Below are positions 23,130 to 34,200 of a DNA stretch of 64,000 bases, piece after piece (within the stretch, counting starts at the first letter, position 1; each line of letters starts with the position of its first letter). The translations under genes and the position numbers were made by a program. The notes under the pieces were generated by a model. It ran no database searches. It was not told the DNA's origin and was given only the letters and a program-made list of their open reading frames with translations. The stretch spans positions 198,501 to 262,500 of the forward strand of contig WPIO01000046.1 in the NCBI GenBank assembly GCA_009760855.2. The letters run 5' to 3'. Source of the stretch: Cristatella mucedo (taxonomy: Eukaryota > Bryozoa > Phylactolaemata > Cristatellidae).

Positions 23130-24200
23130 TAGAGCTTTTACCAGGTTTGTGGAACACCTTGAAGTCGAATTCATGCAACTTGTGGGCCAAACGTCACCGA
23201 GTCCAGCTGTTCCTCCTGCGTTCTTCTTAAGAAGTAACCATTTGACCGCCTCTTGGTCAATATACAGAGTGAACGTAGTGCCCAACAAGTAGGGCCTGTA
23301 AACTTTCAGTTCCGCTACCGCAAGGCACTCCAGCTCAGTTGCCGAGAATTTCGCCTCTCTGACATTCAGCTATCGACGTCCAAACGGCACAGGCTGGTGC
23401 TCCACACGCTTATCGAGTTGTTCCAGGACATAGCCTGTCACTGCCACCGAGAAAGCATCACAAGTTACGGCAAACGGAAAGTTTACGAGTTACGGCAAAC
23501 GGAAGGTCTAGATCTGGAAGCTTCGGCATCAAATCGTCGATAAGCAGCGATAATTTGATTGTTGAAAGCCGGTGTCTACTCTCCCAACCTTTAGCTTTAG
23601 CTGGTCACAGAGGACTGCAGCAGAAATGTGGGCATAGCTCGGGAGGAACGCACGATTAAAGCCTACTCCAGGAAGCATGACAGTTCGTCAGCATCTTTTA
23701 AGTCCTCGCCAGTCGCGGAAGACTCGCACTTTTTGTGGAATCGGTTTTAATACTGCCTGCAGATACGATGTGTCCCAAGAAAGCAACTTCCTACTGGGCA
23801 CTTTTCCAGAGTGTGTAAACCCAGATGACCTGGACAGGCTTAGAACTCTTATCAAGGCCAGACATATGGTCATCCCAAGTTTCGTGCAAGCAAATAAAAT
23901 CGTCGAGGCATGCCAGGGCATCTTCTGCGTCAAGCACATAAATGAGGTTATTGACAACACGTTGAAATGTCCCAGAGACATGGTTATGTCTGAATGGCAT
24001 ACGACAATACTGGTAGATGCCACACGGTGATGCAAAGAATGCTTTTGGTCTATCGGCTTCAGCAACCTCAATTCGATGATAACCGGGTGTCATATAAAGG
24101 CTGCTAAAGAACTTAGCTTTGTGAATATGGTCCAGCGTCTGTGAGATCGCTAGTTGACCTCTAACCACGTAGTCGCTAGTTGACCTCTAACCACGGTTTC
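23130..24200 (-). mobile_element. Ty3/gypsy-like pol remnant (RT and RNase H)
   Basis: Minus strand, several frameshifts. RT: GYHRIEVAEADRPKAFFASP, IYQYCRMPF, TFQRVVNNLIYVL, ACLDDFI (the YLDD box as CLDD). A connection region follows, with PIPQKVRVFRDW and then AFLPSYAHISAAV. RNase H remnant: FTLYIDQEAVKWLL (usually TD at ID). The first RT aspartate (L-D-L-K-S-G-Y) reads LYMTPGY. No gag or integrase is recognised. An old, dead copy. Confidence 0.88.
24154..24200. repeat. Tandem duplication of about 25 bp
   Basis: TCGCTAGTTGACCTCTAACC occurs twice in a row, at the upstream edge of the gypsy remnant. Confidence 0.93.
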
Positions 24201-24591
24201 ACCTCCAACTTGTACGGGTAACCACTGATATACTGCACTGCCCTCGAGCTGAGCCAGTGTGGCTTCAGATTCTTAGTGAGTGGATGGTCAGTTAGTTGCC
24301 AAGAGATACTTTGGGCCCTGTGTACAGCAGGACTTCAACGGCAGTCCCGCTAAGCACAAACGAGTCCGGCAACTGTCGTAGTGTGGCAGTGGCGACGACT
24401 TGAGCACCATGGCTTACTCTTAAATAAGTAGCAGGGACAATTGTGGCGCCTTGGATCACAACGGTAAGGAATTACTACCGTTACTCGACAACCGATGAAC
24501 CACGTCCAGCTAGAGTGTCGAAAAGAAGTTTCAAAACAATTCTTTCGAACTGAGTTGTGGCCGAGGTTTACAGGCCAGCCAACATCGATCA

Positions 24592-25121
24592 GCAGCTCCT
24601 GGTGCAAGACTCTGCAGCTTAGCTCGTCTGTCGGGAGTGTCAGGATTGCCTGGCTCCCAATCAAGCTGGGCATTGACTGCAAAGTTCTGTCACTTACTTT
24701 TAGGTCCCTTCATTCTCTAGCTCCAACTTACCTATCACAACTACTCCCCCACCAGGCGAAGAATCGTACAACCTGCTGTTCTGACTCAAATCGCTTAGCC
24801 ATACCTCGTACGAACCTCAAAACAGTTGAGACGGTGCCTTCAGTTCATATGCTCCGATAGCCTGGAACTCACTACCGACTTGCATCACATCTCCTGATTT
24901 GACCATATTTAAAAAGAAATTAAAAGCGCAACTGTTTATTGCAGCATTTGGCTAGTCTTTATGATTCGTTCTTTGCGTGCATGTACCTGCTTACATTATG
25001 CCTGCTGCTTGTGGATGTTACCAACAGTCATTTAATAATGTACTATATACAGCACCTGTAAAGTGCCTAGAAAGAGATTCAGTTCTCTGAGGGTACTATA
25101 CAAATGTATTAGCATTATTAC
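24592..25121 (+). mobile_element. LINE-A copy, degenerate
   Basis: Begins near the VQNSAARL block (LVQDSAAxLVCRE with mutations), includes SLTFRSLHSLAPTYLSQLLP, then a diverged 3'UTR and an end ATTAGCATTATTA. Confidence 0.85.
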
Positions 25122-25218
25122 CATACGGCAGAGCATATGCCCATACGACAGGCAGATATGCAGCAGTTTGCTCTTGAGTCGGGCTGCTCGTGCTGAGCCA
25201 TCCTCATAATCCTCCTAC

Positions 25219-25322
25219 CACAACTGCTGTACCCTCTTGCTCTCTGCTCTAAAACACGTGTTTTTCAGCCCAACTATTCCTGTGTGCCCTAAAATTAAGC
25301 CAGACTGGTGCTATGCTAAACC
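25219..25322 (+). repeat. Repeat copy 2 of a diverged direct pair
   Basis: Partner of 20,617-20,720. The similarity stops sharply after the ctatgctaaa/attatgctac block. Confidence 0.55.
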
Positions 25323-25404
25323 AGTTCCAGCATATGAGATTGGGTCTCAACAGACGTCAATGCTTTCTAGACCAGGTGACCTGAGTCCTAGATTTGTCTA
25401 AGTA

Positions 25405-25566
25405 AAGGTTAGCTGATTTAACAGTCTCGTTTGTATTATGGCAGAAGAGCCGTAACAGCTGTTACCAACGCTAGCAGTGGGCAGTAAGGAATCACCCATT
25501 GCAGGACTCGAAACCACGACCTTGGTTATGGAGAGCGAACCCCTTACCTCCTGAGCTAAGACCCGG
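25405..25566 (-). mobile_element. SINE-A
   Basis: Plus-strand reading: TTAGCTGATTTAACAGTCTC (tail), GTTACCAACGCTAGCAGTGG (body), then B box region GGACTCGAAACC. Confidence 0.85.
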
Positions 25567-26006
25567 CCTATACACTTCAACGATCTGCTGCTGCATCAGT
25601 CAGAGAAGCTGAGCATACGACATTGTGCTTCATCGACCAACAGCTGTATGCCTTGGCAGCAATGCCTCTTAGAATACATCTCCCAATCCACGACCGACAT
25701 CCACTTCATAAAAGGTATGGAGAAGTGTCCCTGATGCATTATCCTTCATTAATGCAGTTTTTGGTATGGACGTCCACTCAATCGATCAAGACACACTAAA
25801 CTTCGCCACAGCGCTATGCGATCCCAGCCTCACACTACCTTCGTCCAGCTCCAACCATACGATTCTCGGAGAGTACTTTTTCCTAGACCAATTTTCCTGA
25901 GACCAATCCATCGGCAAAGATCACCACAACGTGCCAGCTGCCTTCCGTCATCTCGATAAACTGCACAGACTCGCGCATCCATGTAAACGCCAAACTCCAC
26001 CTAATA

Positions 26007-26045
26007 GCTTGGCTCTTCGTGTGGTACCCACACAAAGAGCCAAGC
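26007..26045. repeat. Short near-perfect hairpin
   Basis: GCTTGGCTCTTCGTGTGG, a 3-base loop (TAC), then CCACACAAAGAGCCAAGC: an 18-bp stem with one mismatch. Confidence 0.9.
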
Positions 26046-26212
26046 GGTCGTGTTATAACTAGCATATGCAGTTTCCACTTTGTGTGGTAGTTTCAGGCCA
26101 TTGAGTACGGGCGTTCTCATGTAATCCACTGCAAATCCACTGCAGCAGACCAAGCCAATACCACAATCCACATCAGTGGATTGCTTGAAACGCATGTGGC
26201 ACGAAATTTTGT

Positions 26213-26335
26213 GGGTAATGTAATGCATCTCAGACTGTAACTCCGAAATGCCACAAGGACTAAACGGGTGTTTCGCTAGAGTTTTTTTTATAGCTCACTC
26301 AAACCTAAACGACTTTCGGTATACTTGAACGATAG
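26213..26335 (-). mobile_element. LINE-B 3' terminus, diverged
   Basis: gtaatgtaatgcatctcaga, ctgtaactcc and cctaaacgactttcggtata match the last 120 bases of the 4.6 and 37.9 kb copies. Confidence 0.7.
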
Positions 26336-26699
26336 CATAGTGTAATATGCATTCCCAGATGGAGCTTCGCTCAGCCAATCCCAGGTGGATTTGCTCCTGA
26401 TTCAAGCGGATTGCAGTTGAGGCCAGTGTCGTTGCAGCCAATTTGCATGAGAACACTCGAACCCAATGGGATGAAATTCGGTGGGTACAGTATAAAGATG
26501 GTGTACTAGAATAGTCACTCAAAATTCGAGCTCCATAAAGCTGATTTCTGGTCGATTTTTGATCAAGTGGATTTCGGCAACTCGCTGCATGCCATCGCGA
26601 ATGGGCGGAGTCAGCAGGCGTGTAGGCCTGAGCAAGGGAATAAAAAGGACCTAAAAGTGAAAGCCAGAACCTTTAAGTCTATATGTGGCTTACCAGAAG

Positions 26700-27035
26700 C
26701 CAGAGTAGATTGGTCAGAAGTGGAGTAGTTTGGTCTTTGTGACATTCACAACAGACAAGACCAGCTACAGAGTTTTGAACCAACTGTAAGAGTCTTGATG
26801 CACTGGCTGAAAGATGTGCAAGTCGTTAGCTACAAAAGTCAATGTGGGATGCCACAAACGCATGACCCAGCTAGGCTGCTGTATCCTTGTCTAAGCAGGC
26901 CCAAATTTTTGCAACAGAATGTAAGCGAAAGTAGACAGACTTTCCAGTGGAGCTTATATGATTATCTAGTAAAAGGTTACTTCGAAACAAAACACACAGA
27001 TTGCCTAGCTCGCACACAGATGCCATAGAATGCTG
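26700..27035 (-). mobile_element. Degenerate LINE-A segment
   Basis: Aligns by eye with 36,850-37,075 (matching blocks such as caacagacaagaccagct / cgacagacaagcccagct and ctagtaaaaggttac / ctagtgaaaggttaa). That region is LINE-A RT sequence in minus orientation. No open frame remains. Confidence 0.5.
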
Positions 27036-27043
27036 GAAGAGCC

Positions 27044-27208
27044 CAGCCGTGATGGCACACTAGGTAAGGCGGTTGCTCTTCACGACCTCGGTCCCAAGGT
27101 CGTGGGTTCGAATCTTTCGGTTGAAGCTGCATGTGGTAATGACAGCCTTTAAGGCTCTTATGTCGAATAACAAAAAGAGGCTGTTAAATCAGCTAGTAGT
27201 TTTTTTTA
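27044..27208 (+). mobile_element. SINE-A (tRNA-derived)
   Basis: The head has A box TGGCACACTAGG and B box GGTTCGAATC around 27,053-27,115. The body contains GACAGCCTTTAAGGCTCTTA, and the tail ends TTAAATCAGCTAGTAG plus T-run. The mismatched stems exclude a functional tRNA. Confidence 0.88.
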
Positions 27209-28156
27209 ATTTATGGGGGTCGGCTTTCCATTTCTGAGTAACACTAGGTTTCTCCAAAACTCGTAAGTGCATTTCACTACCATTAAGTTTGAAAAAAATT
27301 GCGACCATCCAAGTGCGAATCTCTGAAATATCTGCAACAAGGGAGTTAATAGTTTGGTATTCTGGAAGGCAGTGAGGGATGAAAGTATAAGTACAGACAC
27401 ATGGATTATCTATTTATCGTACTTTACAAGCCTAATCCTGGTTGTTACTTGTACGTCATCTACATGGAGTGGGTTAAAAAAACAAAAGATGCAAGAATTT
27501 ATCACACACGAATACATTAAAAAAAAATTAAGATCATTACTTCGTGTAATGTCGATATGGTCACGTATTCGAATACATGCTCGGATAACAGCCGCCTTTC
27601 AGTATTGAACCTCAAGGTTAGCCCACAATAGTCGGCAGATCCCAGGCCCTGGTTATGCCTATTACTTATGCTCTCTGAGATGTTTCTATTTAAAGCATGG
27701 ACAAGCAGCTTCAGTTGCTGGCTGCTAGCCCCAGCTAGTGCTCTGCCAGAACCCTAGATCCAAGTGACCTACAAGCGAAATAAATATACTTGAAAGTGCA
27801 AGTGTTACAATCTCTACGAAATCCAATGAGTTAACACGGATCGAAGGCCATTACCAACCACCTCTGGCCAGCATTAGCACATGTTTATCTGACTTTAATG
27901 CATGTGTATGCAAATTTAATTACGACGTGTAAGCAAATTAAGTCACACAAATTTTCCACATCAGTTTGTAATCAATTATAATAACAGGGTCATATTACGA
28001 CCTTCAGTAAAAACATAAAAACAGGTTTTCCGACGACGTGATGCACGTCTCAATAATTGCAGAAGATGCCAATGTGCTCACCATGATGCAGCAGATGTAA
28101 CAATGCTGGACAGTTCTAAGGTCCAATCAAGTTGAGACTTCACTGCAGAGTAGCAG

Positions 28157-28282
28157 TTAGGATGTACCAATATTAACACTGCTACCATCAGGTGACACTG
28201 AGATCGTGGATGGATCAAAAGGCTGGCCCTTGAAGGGAGATCCTTCAGCATCCCATGCTTGCTTGAGCAAGTTATGCATGTT
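28157..28282 (-). CDS. NUDCD3: NUDCD3 exon 7 (C-terminus)
   Basis: 41 codons plus TAA after the acceptor CTACTTTTAG. NMHNLLKQAWDAEGSPFKGQ followed by PFDP is the diagnostic NUDCD3 ending (MLKKGWDAEGSPFRGQRFDP in vertebrates), which separates it from NUDC itself. The tail after it is short and Ser-rich. Confidence 0.96.
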   Translation of the reverse strand, partial: NMHNLLKQAWDAEGSPFKGQPFDPSTISVSPDGSSVNIGTS

Positions 28283-31200
28283 CTAAAAGTAGAACGTGAC
28301 TCCATCGACCTGGCATGTAGGCAAGGTAACGAATGGCCCTGCAGAGTGTCTAAGCAACAAAGGGAAGCCAAATCAATCACATTTTACGAATGCGTGGAAA
28401 TGGCTTACGAACACTGATATGATTATGAACACTGATTATGTCAGCCAGTCAGTCAGTCGGCCTATCAGGCACTAGATCGTTAAATGCGAATGTTTCCTAC
28501 CCCATTCTCCAGCCACTACAAATCCGGATCATGGCTCCTCACATAGTGACGAGAAGCGCTCGAAACAATACTCATAGCAAATTACATGTAAAGCTGGTGT
28601 TGTATACTCCATATACACTGCTAACCAAAAGTTTATGAGTACCCAGTGCATCGATCGGGGTTAGATTGCTGCCAGTGCACGTATACGAGTACGTCATTAT
28701 ACTACATTAATTTTTAAACTGTTACAATCCCATCACCACAATTTTGACCTTACAGTTTGCTATGTTTGACTTAATGGATAACTGTAATCGAAGGTAACCG
28801 AGTCGAGGATCCCATGCATACAGCTACAAGGGTGTGATCAAGTGACTACTGGCTCTCATGGAGGCTATTTAGCAAGCCTCCACTAAATGATGAATAAGCA
28901 GACAATGAGCTAATGTACCCGGATGTCTCCTTGACCTGAAGGGGCCCGTCCTATGGCATGTTGACGTTTGGTAAGTGACTAGAACATGCCTTTGTTGCAT
29001 AACTTTGCTAAGGTTGGTGAGCCGTGTTGGCACACTAGGTAAGGCAGTTGCTTTTCACAACCTCGGTCCCGGGCTCGTGGGTTCGAATCCTGCAGTGGGC
29101 AATCCTTTATCGCTGCTGCAAGCAGTGGTGATAGCCGTAAAGGCTCTTCTGTCGCTATGCAAAAGAGGCTATAAAATCAGCTAGTACTTTTTAAGGTACA
29201 AGAGCGGTTTTGATCCTCGGAGAAAGTAATTTAATTAAACCAAGATATGCAAGGCAGCTGAAGATTTCAGGGGGCACTGTTCGGAACATTATTAAGAAAC
29301 AGCAGGATTATGGCAGCACATAGGTGCTACTGCCCACTAGCCCTCGACAAATTTCTCAGAGTGAGGACAAGGTCCTGAAAAACATGGCTCTGAAGGACAG
29401 GTGTCACTATTAAATGCATGGCCAGAGCCTCTGCCAAGCTACTGTAACAGCTGTGGGCCAAAGTACCGAGAGTAGCCGGCTTAAATAGCATGTAATGAAG
29501 GCACGGGGGTCAAGTGCAAGCTATTGTTGGCGGTGCAGCAAAAATAGTACTGCGGACCGATGAATCCAAACGACACAGCTTTGGCTGCGATTAGGGGAGC
29601 AAGTACGTTCGTTAGTCGACTAAAGGCTAAGTGCGCAGTGGTAGTCAAAAGACCGTGAAATTAGGCAGCTAGAGCATAAGGTGTTCCTTTTCAACTCCGG
29701 TGTTGGGCGCCTGCATACAATTCATGGAATCACGAATAGGTATGGCTATCTGGACACAGGGCACAATGGCTTGCCATCGACTTATACTCCTCACGGTCTC
29801 GATTTCTGCTGGCAGCATGACAACGATCCGAAGCACACTGCTATGGCTATGGCAGCGTTTTTTTAAGAACCATATCGACTACAGCTTAGAGCAAAGGGAA
29901 GTCATGCCGAGCTGGTTTGATCCAGCAGTTAAGGCGCTCGCCCCGACGAAGGTCTAGCTGAGGTCGTGGGCTCGAGCTCCGAGGCAAGCACCTGACTAGA
30001 GATAAAGTTCTCTTGGGATGCTATACAAATGAATTATATATACATTTATTTATTTATGCAGTAGCACAGCCAAAACCGGGACTAGAACTAATATAAGCAT
30101 CCGTAGGACATAGTGGATCAGGCTCTAAGGGTCAGTATTATCCGGGCACGTGCAGCCTCCAGGTTTTAGATGACTCCGGGGCATCAATTTCTCCAAAAAC
30201 ATGCCGGAAACTGGTGGAGTCAATGCCGAGACGATTTCACGAAGTTATAAATCTCGAAGTAATTATTTTCTCTACAATTATAGTGATCAGAAGTGGTTTA
30301 AGTCTTAGTGGTAGATTGCGGAGTTTAAAAGTAAAAAAGCCACCAATCGTCCGGTGAACCTGTGAATTATGGAGGACACCCCGAGGATCGGTTTCTGGGT
30401 CCTTCGCCTTTCACAATGTATACTCTTCCTCCTGCCGATGTGATCGCCAAGAATAATCTGCACTTGCAGACTACACCCAGTTCTACCAGGACATTGATAT
30501 TCCCAGCCTTCCAGCACATCGGATTCTCTGAGCCCCATTGCACTTGGATGGCAGCTGGTGGCATAAAACTAGTGTCGACAAAACCATCGAAATAGCTATG
30601 ATCAAAATTACTGTCACTCAGAAACTGAGAAGCCTCACTCCCAAATCAAACGTGTGGCCTCAGATGAAATTTGGTTGTCCTTTTCTAATGTTAGGTACCG
30701 CTAACTACCTAGATGACCACTCTGTCTCCACAGTCTAGTCTACCTAGTTTCTGAATGGCAATATAGCAGACACTTTGGAGCCTAGTCAAGTCTGCTTACC
30801 TTCGGTCAGGTAACATTGCCAAATTTCGTGCTTGCACAAGACACAGGGAAACCAAAGCCCAGCTGATCCATGAATATTCAGACTAGCCTTCAGTAACTCC
30901 CAACTTACAGGTCTTACAGTGATAACATTAAAAGTTACATATGATGCAAAAATCGGTAATTTTTTTTATTCGTAGATTGTTGCTACCGGTTTACTTTCGG
31001 GTTATGCATGTTTGCATTAGGGTTTTTTCAATGCTTTCCTTTAATGTAGAAATTGTCACAACTTCAGATCCCATTTCTAACACGTTTGCCTTTTAACGGG
31101 CACCATGAAAAATATTCAATTGTAGGACCAATCTTCTCAGTATTTTCTCAACATTTAGCCTTAATAAAACTAGAATGTTACATAGTGGAATAAGTTGTCC

Positions 31201-34200
31201 AGCATCTAGCTGATATAAAAAAAACCTGAAATGAGAGCCCTTTCTAGAGATTAAAGACCGACGAATCATCTACTCTATATTAATCGCGAATTACTTACCC
31301 TTACATTTAGCACCATGCAACATGACAAACATTCATAGATTGGCTATAACATGTTGACTAATCTAAGGCCAACACGGGCCAAATCCCTTAGTCCACGTGA
31401 CATACAGCAGGAACAACTACACGGTGAACTCGGCTTGAGAAAATCCAAGATCAAAACAAAGAGAATCTTCACACCAAGGATCCAAAACAGGATGAGATCC
31501 TGTTTGCATGGTGTCACGAGACACTAGCTTACAGTCATTTCTGCCCTCCCCGGAAGCACCATTGAGAAGTGGCCTCAAAAGCAGTCACGAGGCAGGCATG
31601 CAGAGCCATGCTTACCGCTTCCTGCGTAGTAGGCAGACCAAGTTTTTTCTGTCGATCGTTATACATGAGTTCCTCTATCTTCGACTGAGCCTCGTCGTCA
31701 AGGTCGCTCATCGGTCGGACTGCCTCAATTTTCTGCACATCGATTTTAGATTCGTTGGTAAAAGCACAATCCCACCAGCGCTCTTGCACTTTCTCCAGAT
31801 TGGCCTAAAGAACACATCGAATTAATCATGCGACAGGTAGTCGCATGATGACTTAATCGATGCTAGGCAAGCAGACACAGACAGCCCAATAGAGCAAGAG
31901 ATGGCTGGCAGTCAAAAGTGAGCCCCCCCACCGCCGAGAAATAGCCTACACTTGCTCTTGTACCAAACAAGACCAAACACACGGCTGGCAAAAGTTAGAG
32001 GCAAAATTTATTTATAATGTCCTTTCTTGCTGAGTCCATGCCCATTTCAAATTAGCCATTGCACTGGCCAACATGGGGTCAAAGGTCTCGGTCGGCACTC
32101 ACGCACTCCCCCCCCCCCCGCCCCCAGGGACCGACCTGCCCAGTTGTGTTTGCAAGGCCGAGCGATATGTTCCTTCATCCTTCCTACGATTAGCTGTTCG
32201 GCAAGGCGCCAAGGTCTTGCTCCTCCTCAGCTTTCTCGAGGCTACGGCAATGTGGCCAAAAAGAGTAGCAATGTTGGCTTTAACAATGGCAATGTTGGTT
32301 CAAGTCTCGATAGCTGATGGAAGGAGCTTTCAGTTTCATAAAAAAACCCACTTAAGATTGTCACGTCCTAATTAAAGAAAGCAACAAAAAATGGAAACAC
32401 CCTAAAGTGATGTTAGCATAAGTCAAACAATGCTAACCTACTTTCATAGCGAACAGCCCAACACTGCCTATCTAAAGTGAATCAGTATGGTGGCTGGGCA
32501 AAAGTAGCCCATCACTATCATGCTGCATATGTTGCTAACTTCTGCAACCACTGCTTTGCACCACTATCTGGACCTCAAGAAGATTGCAGCCCAGGTAGGG
32601 GTTGCTGGGGTAATGTTCCAAAAAAACAGCTCCACCCTACTTAAATCTTAAATCATAACGATTAAGCAGGGGTTAGCGTATAATAAGTTTTTGTATAGCA
32701 CCAAAAAAGAACCAAATCTATATACAGATGTTTTGTAACCCACTACATGAGCAGCAATAACCAAGGATAATGTCAACTAAGGCACCGTGCCTAGACAGGA
32801 ATAGAAAAGCACACAAGTATCATGCTTAGACAAGTATGCAAAAGTACAAAGGAAAACACTCAGGGATGCTGGTAAGTAGGACCTCTGGTTAGCAACATGT
32901 ACTAGATCAGGCACAGGTAAGCAGGCAAAACACAAGCAGGAACAACAAAGAAAGTTCGCTGGGGCACGATGGGAAAAACAAGCGGAGCACGTGCATCGTG
33001 GCTAAGACTTAAATGGAGCCAGGTGCAGGTGGTGACAGGAGCCGGAAGCAAGCTCGAGACTTTCACTGCACACGAACTGAAGACCTGATTATCAAAAGAT
33101 TTCAATTTAGTGTGCAGCGAGAGGACTGGCTGCTAAGGAGCTGATGATACAAGAGCACACTAAAGGAGTAAGGAGGCCGGATAGGTAGCCTGGTGAACTG
33201 ATCAAATTTTTGCTGACATTCCAACGCTCTATGTAATGCTCTTGGCAAGTTTTCGAAAGCAAGTGAAAAGAAATATTAGCAAGAGAGAGGATCTTAAGAG
33301 TCGATTCGATGCATGACAGGAAGCCAGTGAAGGTCAGACACAAGTGAACTGATGTGGCAATCACACGCCATTGACGACAGACCAGACGAGCGGTTGGGTT
33401 TTGCACCATTTCAAACCGTTAATTGCATGGGCCGGATGTCTTCAACAAAGGAAACTAGTAACATATCTGCAATGTCAGAAACAAGAAAACTAGTTGGGCT
33501 GTTGTACTCTTGTCAAAAAAAACCTAATTTTGGGAATAGCTGAAAGAATGCAGACTCCAGTTTGACAGTGGAAGCAACATGCTCATCAAATAACAAATTG
33601 TTTTGGAACAGCATACCCAGGTTATTGGTATATGTCGTGGGAGAGATTTCAATGGGATTTCAACGATGGTGAATTCGGCTGTGCCTTGACGATTGCACGG
33701 TATCGATTTTAACACTGTCAACTGGACTACTATAAAACAGGCGTCTCATCCAATACAAGCGATTTGGCTTCAACAATGCACTGACACCTCACTACTACCG
33801 TTTTTTCATTCTCATTTCAGTGCCCACGGGCTGGTTGGTAGGCACTCGACTTCTCGTGAAAAACTCTCTCGAGTCCAGAATCGTGCTGGGCACGAGACAT
33901 TAGCCATTCATCTCAAAGTTTAACCAATAATGTCTAGGGCCAATACTGAGGATTCTTACCATCAGATAAGGCTCTGCTCAAAGCATACAAATAGCTGTGC
34001 CAGTCCGAGCTAGAGCTACAGGTCAACGGCATGGGAAATAATACACAAGTCGATGTTAAAAAAAAACGACGTGGATATCCACACACGATTCGACCGGCAT
34101 TGTTGGTTCTTATCTTAAGCGATGATTCTAAGAGAGTTTCAAGTGGGATGAAATTTAATCTAAAATATAAGACAACCTAGAACGATACCTCACAAAGAGC

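Noticed and set aside
29015-29192. tRNA gene calls on the SINE heads
   Set aside because: A and B boxes are present, but the acceptor and anticodon stems do not pair and the sequence continues into a SINE body.
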